Source: JAZNQL01 sp045590155
Lineage (GTDB): Bacteria; Bacillota; Clostridia; UMGS1883; UMGS1540
DNA length: 54,441 nt
NCBI GenBank assembly: GCA_045590155.1
Contig: JAZNQL010000027.1
Span: 1 to 54,441, forward strand
Direction: 5' to 3'
Both the position numbers and the translations under genes were made by a program. Of the stretch, positions 16,955 to 26,350 are shown piece after piece (position 1 is the first letter of the stretch; every line of letters begins with the position of its first letter). A model generated the notes under the pieces. It did no database searches. It had not been told where the DNA came from and worked only from the letters and a program-made list of their open reading frames with translations.

Positions 16955-19900
16955 ATGCAAAAACCCATTAAAGAAGTATTTAAAGACACTAAAATCCCCT
17001 CGGGCTTAGAGGGGATTTTGGTATGCGCGCTTAAGATAGATAACGAAAAAAGAAGTATGAAATCAATATTTCTTATGCCGTCTTTAATTCCCTTTAAGCT
17101 TTTTGAACAGTTTTACAACGAAATAAAAAGTTATTACAGCTTAAACGAGCTTGTGATACAAACAAATTTCGAGCAAAATCTTACAAACGACTTTTTGGAT
17201 GAATATAAATTTTATGTAATGTCACGCATTTTTGCAAAAATGCCCATGGCGGGATATATTTTAAGAGACAGCGATTGGCAGACAGACGGAGAAAATATAA
17301 AAGTAACTGTTCGACATGAAGGGTTAAATCTTTGTGACAACATAAAAACAATGGCAGAAAAAATAGTAAGCGGAGATTTGGGCAAATCGGTTGTGTTCAG
17401 CTTTGAAGAAGAGTTTATGGAAATAAAATTTGATTCTCCGCCCATGCCCGCCCCTGTAAAAAAGCCTGTCGAAGTAAAAACGGAATCAAAAGAATTAGCC
17501 CCCGGCACTCCCATAATAGGTAAAGCCATAAACGGAGAGGTAACCCCTCTTGACACCCTTTCCGACGAAAGCGGAAGATGTGTAATAGAAGGAACAGTTT
17601 TTTCTACCGATAAAAGAGAAATGAAAAACGGTAAAATTCTGTTTTTGTTTGATATTACAGACCAAACAGATTCCATAACCTGTAAAGTCTTTTTAACGGC
17701 AGATACATTTAACGAAAAGGTAAAGACAAACATATCAGAAGGCAACAGAGTAAAGGTTTTAGGCGATGTTTCGTTTGATACCTTCCAGCGCGAGCTTACA
17801 GTAATGGTAAGGTCGGTTGAAAGCCTTCCGCCTCTTCCCAAAAAGCAGGATAATGCAGAAAGAAAACGTGTAGAGCTTCACGCTCATACAAAAATGTCGG
17901 CAATGGACGGCGTAGCTGAAACCAAAAACCTTGTAGCCCGTGCTGCACAGTACGGACATCCTGCCATAGCAATTACAGACCATGGCTGTGTTCATGCATT
18001 CCCTGATGCACACCGAGCAAAGAAGGGTACGGACATTAAAATTATATACGGAACCGAAGCCTACTTTGTAAACGATTGCGACAGTCTTATCTATAAAGGC
18101 TCCCAGCATCCCATTTTAGGAGAAACAGTAATTTTTGATATAGAAACCACAGGTCTTTCCAATGCAACCGAAAGAATAACCGAAATAGGTGCCGTAAAAA
18201 TATGTAATGGCGAAGAGGTTGCAAGGTTTGAAACATTCGTAGACCCCGAGCGCCATATCCCCGAAAAAATAACAGAGATTACAGGCATAACAGATGATAT
18301 GGTGAAAGGTGCTCCCAAAAGCACAGAAGCCGTAAAAAGCTTTCTTGATTTTTGCGGAACAGCACCAATCATTGCGCATAATGCAGAATTTGATGTTGGC
18401 TTTATAAGAGCTGAATGTCAAAGAAGCAATATTCCCTTTGAACCGGCGTATCTTGATACGTTGGCGCTTTGTCGCACCCTTTTCCCTGAAAAGAAAAAGC
18501 ATAAGCTTGATATTATGGCAGAAATGCTTGGTATTCCAAATCCTGCACACCACCGTGCAGTAAACGATGCAGAGGTTTTATGCGGAATATGGACAAAGTG
18601 CGTTGAAATTATGAAGAAAAACGGCATAGAAGACTTTGCCCAAATAGATTCCAAAATATCGGGCGAAGGAAGATATAAAGAGCTTCCGTCGTATCACGCA
18701 GTAATTTTGGTAAAAAATCTTACCGGACTTCGTAACCTTTATGATATGATATCAGATTCAAACTTAAAATATTTTTATAAAACGCCCCGTATATTAAAGA
18801 GCGAGTATTTAAAAAAGAGAGAAGGTCTTTTAATAAGCTCTGCCTGCGAGGCCGGCGAGCTTATGCGCGCAATAATACGCGGAGCAGATGAAAAAACTCT
18901 TGAAAAAATATGTAAGTTTTATGATTATTTTGAAATACAGCCACTGGGCAACAACGAATTTATGCTTGAAAACGGTATGGCGGAAAGCAGGACACAACTT
19001 GAAGATTTTAACCGCCGTGTTGTAGAGCTTGGCGAAAAACATCAGAAACCTGTTGTGGCAACCTGCGACGTGCATTTTATAGACCCCGAGGACGAAGTGT
19101 ACCGCCGTATTATAATGGCGAGCAAGGGGTTCCGTGATGCCGACAACCAGGCTCCCTTGTACTTCAGAACAACAGAGGAAATGCTTAAAGAGTTTGCATA
19201 TCTTGGAAAAGAAACGGCAGAAAAGGTAGTAATCGACAATACAAACCTCATAGCCGATATGATAGAAGAGATAAGACCTGTGCCCGAAGGAAAATTCCCG
19301 CCCGAAATAGAAGGCTCGGCAGAGGATATAGAAAGAATGAGCCGAGAAAAGGCGTATGCTCTTTACGGAAAGCCATTGCCTGCCCTTGTTGAGGAAAGAT
19401 TAAAAAAAGAACTTGACAGTATTATACGAAACGGTTTTGCCGTAATGTATATGATAGCCCATAAGCTTGTAAAAAAATCAAATGACGATGGGTATCAGGT
19501 AGGCTCGCGAGGAAGTGTAGGTTCATCCCTTATAGCCTTTTTGTCGGATATTACCGAGGTAAATGCTTTGCCTGCCCATTATCTTTGCAAAAACTGTAAG
19601 CACAGCGAGTTTTTCACCGAAAACTTGGGTTCGGGTCAGGATTTAGAGGATAAAAACTGCCCCGAATGCGGCACACTTATGTATAAAGACGGACATAATA
19701 TCCCGTTCGAAACATTCCTTGGTTTTAACGGAGAAAAGGATCCCGATATCGATTTAAACTTCTCGGGCGAATATCAGGCAAATGCCCATAAATATACCGA
19801 AGAACTTTTCGGTACGGGTCAGGTTTTCCGTGCCGGAACAATAAGCGGTGTTGCAGATAAGCTTGCCTACGATTTTGCCCGCAAGTACTTTGAGGAGAGG

Positions 19901-21163
19901 GGTCTTACTGCGCGTGCGGCAGAACTTCGCAGAATAGCTGCAGGATGCAGCGGTGTAAGAAGAACCACAGGTCAGCACCCCGGAGGTATTATAGTTGTAC
20001 CAAGAGGACATAAAATAGAAGAATTCACTCCCGTACAACACCCTGCTGATAAAAGCGGTATAGATATAATAACAACCCACTTTGATTACCATTCAATAGA
20101 CGAAAACCTTTTAAAGCTTGATATACTCGGTCACGATAACCCAACAGTTTTAAAAATGCTTGCCGATTTAACAGGTGTTGCAACAAAAGATGTACCCCTT
20201 GCCCCACCCGAGGTTATGAGTCTTTTTAAGAATACCGAGGCTTTGGGAGTTTCGGCAGAAGATATACACAGCAAGGTAGGCACATACGCCCTGCCCGAAT
20301 TCGGCACAAAGTTTGTACGCGATATGCTGCTTGATTCAAAGCCGCAGAATATGTCAGACTTAATAAGAGTCAGCGGACTTTCGCACGGTACAAATGTTTG
20401 GCTTGGCAATGCACAAGACTTAATACGCGACGGCAAATGCACAATTTCAACCTGTATCTGTACCCGTGACGATATTATGCTATACCTTATTGATAAGGGA
20501 GTAGAACCTCTTTTGTCATTTACAATAATGGAATCTGTCCGTAAGGGCAAGGGCTTAAAGCCCGAATGGGAAGAGGCAATGAGAGAATCCTCTGTTCCCG
20601 AATGGTACATACAATCGTGTAAAAAAATCAGTTATATGTTCCCAAAAGCACACGCGGCAGCTTATGTTACCGAAATGCTTCGTATAGCGTGGTATAAGGT
20701 TCATTATCCTATTGAATTTTATATGTCATATTTCAGCGTAAGAGCCGATGAGTTTGACTATGAAATTATGGCAAAAGGAAGAAGTATGGTGGAACGCAAG
20801 ATGAAGGAAATAGATTCTCAAGGCTCACAGGCAAGCCAGAAGGACAAAAACGTTCATTCAATACTTGAAGTATGTAACGAAATGTATTGCAGGGGAATAG
20901 AATTCTGTCCTATTGATATTTACGAATCCGACGCAACAAGATTTTTGAAGAAGGATGGGAAAATTCTGCCCCCCTTAAACAGTGTCCCAGGACTTGGAAC
21001 AAATGCGGCATACAGCATAGTTTCGGCAAGAGCGGATGGGGAGTTTATCTCAAAAGACGAGCTTTACAGCCGTACAGGTGCAACAAAAACTGTAATAGAA
21101 GTTTTAGAAAGAAACGGATGTCTTGATGGAATGCCCGATACAAGTCAGGTAACATTTTTTTAA
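16955..21163 (+). CDS. polC: DNA polymerase III alpha subunit, PolC type
   Basis: 1402 residues, slightly shorter than the 1437 of Bacillus subtilis. Order: N-terminal domain, OB fold at about 205-290, first part of the PHP domain (VELHAHTKMSAMDGV near 306), an inserted DEDDh proofreading exonuclease (ETVIFDIETTGL near 390), the rest of PHP, then the C-family polymerase with DPDIDLNFSG near 929 and HPGGIIVV. A zinc-binding CKNC...CPEC lies in the palm region. It is the replicative polymerase of low-GC Gram-positives. GGAGA precedes ATG 16955. A perfect terminator-like hairpin lies in codons 13-22. Confidence 0.97.
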   Translation: MQKPIKEVFKDTKIPSGLEGILVCALKIDNEKRSMKSIFLMPSLIPFKLFEQFYNEIKSYYSLNELVIQTNFEQNLTNDFLDEYKFYVMSRIFAKMPMAGYILRDSDWQTDGENIKVTVRHEGLNLCDNIKTMAEKIVSGDLGKSVVFSFEEEFMEIKFDSPPMPAPVKKPVEVKTESKELAPGTPIIGKAINGEVTPLDTLSDESGRCVIEGTVFSTDKREMKNGKILFLFDITDQTDSITCKVFLTADTFNEKVKTNISEGNRVKVLGDVSFDTFQRELTVMVRSVESLPPLPKKQDNAERKRVELHAHTKMSAMDGVAETKNLVARAAQYGHPAIAITDHGCVHAFPDAHRAKKGTDIKIIYGTEAYFVNDCDSLIYKGSQHPILGETVIFDIETTGLSNATERITEIGAVKICNGEEVARFETFVDPERHIPEKITEITGITDDMVKGAPKSTEAVKSFLDFCGTAPIIAHNAEFDVGFIRAECQRSNIPFEPAYLDTLALCRTLFPEKKKHKLDIMAEMLGIPNPAHHRAVNDAEVLCGIWTKCVEIMKKNGIEDFAQIDSKISGEGRYKELPSYHAVILVKNLTGLRNLYDMISDSNLKYFYKTPRILKSEYLKKREGLLISSACEAGELMRAIIRGADEKTLEKICKFYDYFEIQPLGNNEFMLENGMAESRTQLEDFNRRVVELGEKHQKPVVATCDVHFIDPEDEVYRRIIMASKGFRDADNQAPLYFRTTEEMLKEFAYLGKETAEKVVIDNTNLIADMIEEIRPVPEGKFPPEIEGSAEDIERMSREKAYALYGKPLPALVEERLKKELDSIIRNGFAVMYMIAHKLVKKSNDDGYQVGSRGSVGSSLIAFLSDITEVNALPAHYLCKNCKHSEFFTENLGSGQDLEDKNCPECGTLMYKDGHNIPFETFLGFNGEKDPDIDLNFSGEYQANAHKYTEELFGTGQVFRAGTISGVADKLAYDFARKYFEERGLTARAAELRRIAAGCSGVRRTTGQHPGGIIVVPRGHKIEEFTPVQHPADKSGIDIITTHFDYHSIDENLLKLDILGHDNPTVLKMLADLTGVATKDVPLAPPEVMSLFKNTEALGVSAEDIHSKVGTYALPEFGTKFVRDMLLDSKPQNMSDLIRVSGLSHGTNVWLGNAQDLIRDGKCTISTCICTRDDIMLYLIDKGVEPLLSFTIMESVRKGKGLKPEWEEAMRESSVPEWYIQSCKKISYMFPKAHAAAYVTEMLRIAWYKVHYPIEFYMSYFSVRADEFDYEIMAKGRSMVERKMKEIDSQGSQASQKDKNVHSILEVCNEMYCRGIEFCPIDIYESDATRFLKKDGKILPPLNSVPGLGTNAAYSIVSARADGEFISKDELYSRTGATKTVIEVLERNGCLDGMPDTSQVTFF
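16991..17019 (+). other. Perfect 11-bp hairpin inside the polC coding start
   Basis: AAAATCCCCTC and GAGGGGATTTT pair without mismatch around a 7-nt loop, 36 nt into polC. The 3' arm ends in T4. It resembles an intragenic terminator or a translation-modulating stem. Confidence 0.6.
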
Positions 21164-21164
21164 C

Positions 21165-21193
21165 TTGACAACTAAAAGAGCTATATGTATAAT
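21165..21193 (+). promoter_or_regulatory. Sigma-A promoter for the DivIVA-like gene
   Basis: TTGACA (21165-21170), a 17-nt spacer and TATAAT (21188-21193), starting 2 nt after the polC stop. The expected transcription start near 21200 leaves a very short leader and excludes an ATG at 21185 as the start codon. Confidence 0.85.
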
Positions 21194-21211
21194 GAAGGAA
21201 GGGTGATGAGA

Positions 21212-21634
21212 ATGGATAAAAACAATTTAAGAAAAAGTCTGTTTGGCTACAAAAAAACCGATGTTATGGAGTATATTGATACAATAGTAACAGATTATGA
21301 AGCCGAGATTGAACAAATCAAAAAAGAAAATACCCGTATAACAAAAGAAAACAAAGTTCTTTTAGCCGAAAACAATGAACTCTTCCGTAAAAATGAAGAA
21401 TTTATGGCAGAAAAAGAGCTTATTTCTGATGCCTTTATTTCGGCAAAAGAGCGTGCAGGCAAAATAATAGAAGAAGCAGAAGCAGAAGCAGAAAATAAAA
21501 TGCTTCGCGCAGAAGAAAAACTGCAGGTTTTAAGAGAAGAAGAGGAAGCACTTAAGGAACAAATACAAACCTTAAAGCTTAAAGCTGTTGCAGCTATAAG
21601 AAAGTACGAAACAGAACTTTCTGACCTCGCATAA
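21212..21634 (+). CDS. DivIVA-like coiled-coil protein
   Basis: 140 residues from ATG 21212. The N-terminus DKNNLRKSLFGYKKTDVMEY is the DivIVA/GpsB membrane-targeting domain, followed by a long coiled coil rich in Glu, Lys and Ala to residue about 125. Such proteins bind curved membrane and organise the division site or pole. ATG 21206 is possible; 21185 lies in the promoter. The ribosome-binding signal is GGAAGGGTGATG. Its position right after polC under its own strong promoter suggests high expression. Confidence 0.75.
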   Translation: MDKNNLRKSLFGYKKTDVMEYIDTIVTDYEAEIEQIKKENTRITKENKVLLAENNELFRKNEEFMAEKELISDAFISAKERAGKIIEEAEAEAENKMLRAEEKLQVLREEEEALKEQIQTLKLKAVAAIRKYETELSDLA

Positions 21635-21662
21635 AAAATTCAAACATTTTTTCAAAAAACGA

Positions 21663-21691
21663 TTGACAATACTAAAACGCTTTAGTATAAT
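21663..21691 (+). promoter_or_regulatory. Sigma-A promoter for the SLH protein
   Basis: TTGACA (21663-21668), a 17-nt spacer and TATAAT (21686-21691), with AAAGGAG before the ATG at 21724: a full-consensus promoter for an abundant surface protein. Confidence 0.85.
21669..21688 (+). promoter_or_regulatory. Palindromic operator candidate in the SLH promoter
   Basis: ATACTAAA-ACGC-TTTAGTAT is a perfect 8-bp inverted repeat that fills the spacer and runs into the -10 box. The position fits a repressor site. No regulator is identified. Confidence 0.5.
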
Positions 21692-21723
21692 ATTTCTATA
21701 CCAGGAAAAAAGGAGAAAAGAAT

Positions 21724-24663
21724 ATGAAGAAAACATTAGGTCTTGTTTTGGCAGTAGCAATGCTTTGCACAATGATTATGCCTATGAGTATATCAGCAAC
21801 AGTGTTCACTGATACTGCAGCAACAAAATACGAAAAAGCAGTAGACGTATTATCAAGCATTGGTATAGTTGAAGGCAGAAGCGAAGAAGCTTTTGAGCCT
21901 GACGCAACTCTTACCCGTGCAGAGGCTGCAACAATAATACTCCGCCTTCAGGGCATGGAAGGAAAAGTAGCAGGCAAAGATATTTTTACCGACGTTACAA
22001 GTGAGCATTGGGCTTATGCAAACGTTGCAGCAGCATACGGACTTGGTATAATAAATGGTATGGGAGACGGAACATTTGCACCCGACGCAGTAGTAACAAG
22101 CGCTCAGGCAGCAAAGATGCTTATCTGTGCACTTGGATATGCAGTTCAGGCAGATGCACAGGGCGGATTCCCAGCAGGTTATGTAGCAAAAGCAGGTCAG
22201 CTTGGTATTTATGATAATGTAGAAGCAAAAACTGACGGCGAAATCACAAGAGGCGAATTCGCGATAATGGTATACAATGCAATAGATGTAGATGTATACG
22301 AAAAAACTGTTTACGGCGACCAAGCATACGAATATGAAGTAAAAGAAGACGTAACAATTATCTCACGAGACCTTAAAATCTTCAAAATTGAAGGTCAGGT
22401 AACAGCAGCAGCAAACGGATATGTTTCGCTTCCTTCAAAGCAGCTTTCCGATAATGAAGTAGTAATCGGCGGCAGAATTTATGATAAAGGCGAAACGGCA
22501 GCAAGCACACTTTTAGCAAGAAACGTAGTGGCTTATGCAGATTTCACAGATGATGAAAACCCCGTACTCCTTTATATTGCAGAAGCAAATCAGGGTAACA
22601 TATTAACACTTGATGCAGGCGATATCGTATCAACAAAGACAAACAAGTCAGAAGTTGTATACGAAATGGAAAATAAAGAATACACAGCAAAACTTACAAA
22701 CGCAGTAATGGTTAAAAACGGCGACTATTTAGGACAGACATGGTCATCCTCCGACATTTATCCCGACTGCGGAACAGTAACACTTGTATCAAACAGTGGT
22801 AACACATACGCATACGTAATAGTTGAATCTTACACAGACTATGTAGTACAGAGTGTAAATGCAGATTCCAAGATAGTATACTTCAAAAACTACGGCGGCA
22901 AAACACAGATGGAAATCGATGTAAACGCACTCGATAAAAAGGTTGAAATCATCGATGCAGACGGTAACGCAGTTGAATTAAAGAAGCTCGCTGAATGGAC
23001 AATACTTTCAGTACTCGAAAGTTCCTCGCGTATTACAGCTATTGTATCAAAAGATACAGTTAACGGCGTTGTTTTGGAAGAATCAAGAAAAGGTATCTTG
23101 ATAGGCGAAAAAACATTCGAACTTGCAGCATCACTCGAAAAAGCTCCTTTGGCAGTAACAAAGCCAACAGTTGGCAAAAATGCAACATATTACCTTGACT
23201 TTATGGGCAAAATCGCTGCAGTAAACAGAAACGCAGGTTCAAATCACCTTTACGCTTATATGAAGAATATTGGCGTTGACGGCGGTTCAGCATTTGCAAG
23301 CGATATTAAAGCTGAAATGTTTGATCTTGCAGCATCTAAAATGAACATTGTTGACTTTACCGACAGGGTTGTATTTGTAACATCAGAAAATATCGAAAAA
23401 ACAATAGATAAAGAAGACCTCTTAAAGGAAACTGATATTTACAAAAACGGCGCAGGGGTTCCCCAGCTCGTAAGATTTGAAAGAAACGAAAACGGCGCAA
23501 TCAAAAAGCTTGAAGTAGCACAGGATTTCCGTTGCGACTTCTACGGAAAAGACGAAGAGATCCGTCAGCAGGCATTTTCACTTGAATTTTCAACAGACGG
23601 CGAAGCAAAGATGTATAAAAAAGGCGGAATTAAAACAACTTCCTACTTTAACTCCGTAGGAGGCAACTTCATCGCTGGTAAATATATCATAAGTGCACAG
23701 ACAAAAACACTTACAATCGGTAAGAACTATACTGCAAAAGACTTTACGGTAACAAATTCAACCACAGGTTGGTCCCGTGACTTAAAGTCCAAATTCACCA
23801 CAGGTTACGATGCAAACGACGGCGGTCTTTTAGCAGTAATAGTAAAGAATAACAAAGAACTTGCTGATTACGAAGCAGGCTTGGGTGGCGGAGATAATGT
23901 TTCTTATGCACAAACTAAAGGTAAAAAACCCGGTGTTGTAGTAAGCATTACAAAGGGTATAAATGAAGAAGAACAGACAGTAAGCTTCTTAAACCTTTTA
24001 ACAGCATCAGGAAAACTTAAAATAGCAGTTCCTGATGAATTTAAGATTAACTACGGTCAGTTAAACTGCGTAATTGCAAAAGAAGAAGCAAGAGTATTCA
24101 ACAACCCCGAAAGTAAAGGTCTTGTAGTAACACGTAAAGGCTCAACAATTACAAGAAAGCTTGAAGAATCCTATATCTATATTGAAGACCTTGCAATAGG
24201 TGACGTTGTTAAGTATGATATAAACTCATCAAACGAAGCAGTAATGCTTAACGTTCTTATGAAAGCAGATAACCCTGGATTTGTATCCTTTGGTTTAACA
24301 GAAACTGGATTTGATCAACCCTCAACTACAGAAAGCTATCAAATGGGTATCAAAGACGAATACTGGTACACAGGTCATGATGCAGTTTACTGTTCAGTTA
24401 TAGATAAAGCAACAAGTGACGGCAGAGCAGTTTCAACAACCTATGTTCCTGATTCGAATGCAGGTTACGAAAAGACAAATACTTCAAAAGTTCGTAAATA
24501 CTCATTCCCGATTCCCAATACAACTATAATAGTTGACCTTGAAGCAAACACAGTTAAGACAGGTTCCTACCTTGATGCAGCACCTGGCGATACAATTTGT
24601 TCATGCTATGGTATGGGTGGAACACAAGACTCTAATGCACTCACAGTTATTTACAAAAAATAA
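21724..24663 (+). CDS. Secreted S-layer-homology (SLH) domain protein
   Basis: 979 residues. A signal peptide (MKKTLGLVLAVAMLCTMIM, cleavage near SISA-TV), then three SLH repeats at about 26-80, 85-145 and 150-200 (VFTDTAATKYEKAVDVLSSI, DIFTDVTSEHWAYANVAAA, GGFPAGYVAKAGQLGIYDN) that anchor proteins to pyruvylated wall polymer. The remaining 770 residues are beta-rich and I recognise no domain in them. Cysteines are scarce except near the C-terminus (DTICSCYG). The strong promoter, good ribosome-binding site and dedicated terminator suggest a main surface-layer or sheath protein. Confidence 0.88.
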   Translation: MKKTLGLVLAVAMLCTMIMPMSISATVFTDTAATKYEKAVDVLSSIGIVEGRSEEAFEPDATLTRAEAATIILRLQGMEGKVAGKDIFTDVTSEHWAYANVAAAYGLGIINGMGDGTFAPDAVVTSAQAAKMLICALGYAVQADAQGGFPAGYVAKAGQLGIYDNVEAKTDGEITRGEFAIMVYNAIDVDVYEKTVYGDQAYEYEVKEDVTIISRDLKIFKIEGQVTAAANGYVSLPSKQLSDNEVVIGGRIYDKGETAASTLLARNVVAYADFTDDENPVLLYIAEANQGNILTLDAGDIVSTKTNKSEVVYEMENKEYTAKLTNAVMVKNGDYLGQTWSSSDIYPDCGTVTLVSNSGNTYAYVIVESYTDYVVQSVNADSKIVYFKNYGGKTQMEIDVNALDKKVEIIDADGNAVELKKLAEWTILSVLESSSRITAIVSKDTVNGVVLEESRKGILIGEKTFELAASLEKAPLAVTKPTVGKNATYYLDFMGKIAAVNRNAGSNHLYAYMKNIGVDGGSAFASDIKAEMFDLAASKMNIVDFTDRVVFVTSENIEKTIDKEDLLKETDIYKNGAGVPQLVRFERNENGAIKKLEVAQDFRCDFYGKDEEIRQQAFSLEFSTDGEAKMYKKGGIKTTSYFNSVGGNFIAGKYIISAQTKTLTIGKNYTAKDFTVTNSTTGWSRDLKSKFTTGYDANDGGLLAVIVKNNKELADYEAGLGGGDNVSYAQTKGKKPGVVVSITKGINEEEQTVSFLNLLTASGKLKIAVPDEFKINYGQLNCVIAKEEARVFNNPESKGLVVTRKGSTITRKLEESYIYIEDLAIGDVVKYDINSSNEAVMLNVLMKADNPGFVSFGLTETGFDQPSTTESYQMGIKDEYWYTGHDAVYCSVIDKATSDGRAVSTTYVPDSNAGYEKTNTSKVRKYSFPIPNTTIIVDLEANTVKTGSYLDAAPGDTICSCYGMGGTQDSNALTVIYKK

Positions 24664-24675
24664 AACCCCAAAATT

Positions 24676-24706
24676 AAAGGCATCCAAAAGGATGCCTTTT
24701 TTATTT
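24676..24706. terminator. Intrinsic terminator of the SLH gene
   Basis: A perfect 10-bp stem AAAGGCATCC / GGATGCCTTT with loop AAAA, then a T-rich tract. It may also serve the convergent yigZ gene. Confidence 0.85.
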
Positions 24707-24758
24707 TTACTACTTCAAACATAGCGAGTTGATATTTATTCTTTTTTACATCTATTAT

Positions 24759-25373
24759 TTACATAGCTATATATTTTTCTTCGATAAAGGATATTTTAGA
24801 GCGCCCTGCGGTTGTTTCGATTATATCCTTTTTCATCTTTTCAAAATCCTGCACAGCGCAGGTAAAGGTTACATTGTTTAAAAAGTCTTTTGATAAAATA
24901 ATACAGTCCGAATTTTCCAAATAATACAAAAGCTTGCCCGATAAAGTATAATCGCAGCTTGCGGAAAAGACGGTGCAAAGCGTCATTTTGCAAATGCCTG
25001 CATTGGTAGCAGCCTCGGTTGCACTGCGTCCGTAAGCGTGCACAAGGCCGCCGGTACCAAGAAGAGTGCCGCCAAAATATCTTGTTACCACAATACATAT
25101 ATCCGAAAGCCCTGATTTTTGTATAACATCAAGCACAGGCATACCCGCTGTGCCTGAAGGCTCGCCGTCGTCAGAATAACGGCGGATATTATTTTCTCTT
25201 AAAAGATAGGCATAAACATGATGTCTTGCATCAGGGTAACGCTTTTTTTCTCTTGCTATAAGGTCTAAAGCCTCTTGTTCGGTTTGGCAAGGTGCCGCAA
25301 CTCCTATAAAACGAGACTTTCTGTCTATAACCTCGCTGGCTCCTTCTTTTAAAATGGTAGTATAGTCCTTCAA
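24759..25373 (-). CDS. YigZ/IMPACT-family protein
   Basis: 204 residues from a TTG start at 25373. The UPF0029/IMPACT N-terminal domain is clear: SRFIGVAAPCQTEQEAL, the RRYSDDGEPSGTAGMPVL signature and VVTRYFGGTLLGTGGLVHAYG; a DUF1949 domain forms the C-terminus. Bacterial members are of unknown biochemical role, linked by homology to the translational regulator IMPACT. I prefer the TTG because ATAGGATGTGAT precedes it and the known family N-terminus begins a few residues before the KEGASEVIDRKSRF segment; the ATG at 25505 would cross the divergent nadK promoter. Confidence 0.85.
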   Translation of the reverse strand: MKDYTTILKEGASEVIDRKSRFIGVAAPCQTEQEALDLIAREKKRYPDARHHVYAYLLRENNIRRYSDDGEPSGTAGMPVLDVIQKSGLSDICIVVTRYFGGTLLGTGGLVHAYGRSATEAATNAGICKMTLCTVFSASCDYTLSGKLLYYLENSDCIILSKDFLNNVTFTCAVQDFEKMKKDIIETTAGRSKISFIEEKYIAM

Positions 25374-25392
25374 AAAATCACATCCTATAAAT

Positions 25393-25422
25393 AATATACC
25401 ATAAAACTTGTATACTTGTAAA
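25393..25422 (-). promoter_or_regulatory. Possible promoter for yigZ
   Basis: Minus strand TTTACA (25422-25417), an 18-nt spacer and TATATT (25398-25393), about 20 nt before the TTG start. Confidence 0.4.
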
Positions 25423-25442
25423 GCAAAAATAAAAATAGGGTG

Positions 25443-25471
25443 TTGACGAGAGGACATAAAAAAGTTATAAT
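25443..25471 (+). promoter_or_regulatory. Sigma-A promoter for nadK-argR-recN
   Basis: TTGACG (25443-25448), a 17-nt spacer and TATAAT (25466-25471), just before AAGGAGGG and the nadK start. Confidence 0.8.
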
Positions 25472-25489
25472 AAAAAAGGAGGGTGGATG

Positions 25490-26350
25490 ATGAATAAAAT
25501 TGCACTTATACCAAATCCCGAAAAGGATAAAAATTTTTCGGCAAGCAAAAAAACAGTAGAAAAATTCAAAAATACAGCCGAGGTTTTTACTCTGCCTGAA
25601 TATGCAAACTTTTGCGGAGCAAAAGAGATGACGGAGAGTCAGCTTTATTCAGAGTGCGACCTTGTTATAACTTTAGGCGGCGATGGCACGGTTTTGGATG
25701 CGGCAAGAAGAGCCGCAATAAAAGGAGTTCCTGTTTTAGGAGTAAATTTGGGAAACTTAGGATTTTTGACGGCACTTGAAAGTGACAGTTTTTTTGAAAT
25801 AAAGCCACAAGACATTTTAGAAAACAAAAATATTCAAAGCCGTATGATGCTTTGCGTAACTGTTGAAAATAAAGAAAACAAAAGGGTGTTCAATGCTTTG
25901 AACGATGCAGTTATTACGCGTACGCATTTTAGCCCGCTTGCACATGTAAGTCTTTATTCTGATTTTCAGCTTGTAGAAACATACGATTGTGACGGACTTA
26001 TAATATCAACCCCAACAGGCTCAACTGCATATTCTCTTGCGGCGGGTGGGCCTATAATTGATTCGTCTTTGTCGGCAATTCTTGCAACTCCGATTTGTCC
26101 GCATATGCTTGGTTCAAGACCAATAGTTCTTAATGCAGAAAGCGTGTTGCAAATAAAACAAGAAATGAATGCTGACCACAAATGTGTGCTTGAAGTTGAC
26201 GGAAGCGAAGGCTTTGAGCTTATACCTGGCGACATTGTAACAATAAAAAAATCGGAATATTATGCAAAAATAATGAATTTTGAAAAAGGCTTTTACGAAC
26301 AGGTAAGAAAAAAATTCAAAAACGGAAGGGTAACAAAAAGTGAGAACTAA
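25490..26350 (+). CDS. nadK: NAD kinase
   Basis: 286 residues. It phosphorylates NAD to NADP. Motifs: LVITLGGDGTVLDAARRA (GGDGT), VNLGNLGFLTAL, and TPTGSTAYSLAAGGPI, the conserved active-site segment. Two adjacent ATGs (25487 and 25490) follow AAGGAGGG; the second has the better spacing. It overlaps argR by 11 nt. The nadK-argR-recN order is common in Firmicutes. Confidence 0.95.
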   Translation: MNKIALIPNPEKDKNFSASKKTVEKFKNTAEVFTLPEYANFCGAKEMTESQLYSECDLVITLGGDGTVLDAARRAAIKGVPVLGVNLGNLGFLTALESDSFFEIKPQDILENKNIQSRMMLCVTVENKENKRVFNALNDAVITRTHFSPLAHVSLYSDFQLVETYDCDGLIISTPTGSTAYSLAAGGPIIDSSLSAILATPICPHMLGSRPIVLNAESVLQIKQEMNADHKCVLEVDGSEGFELIPGDIVTIKKSEYYAKIMNFEKGFYEQVRKKFKNGRVTKSEN

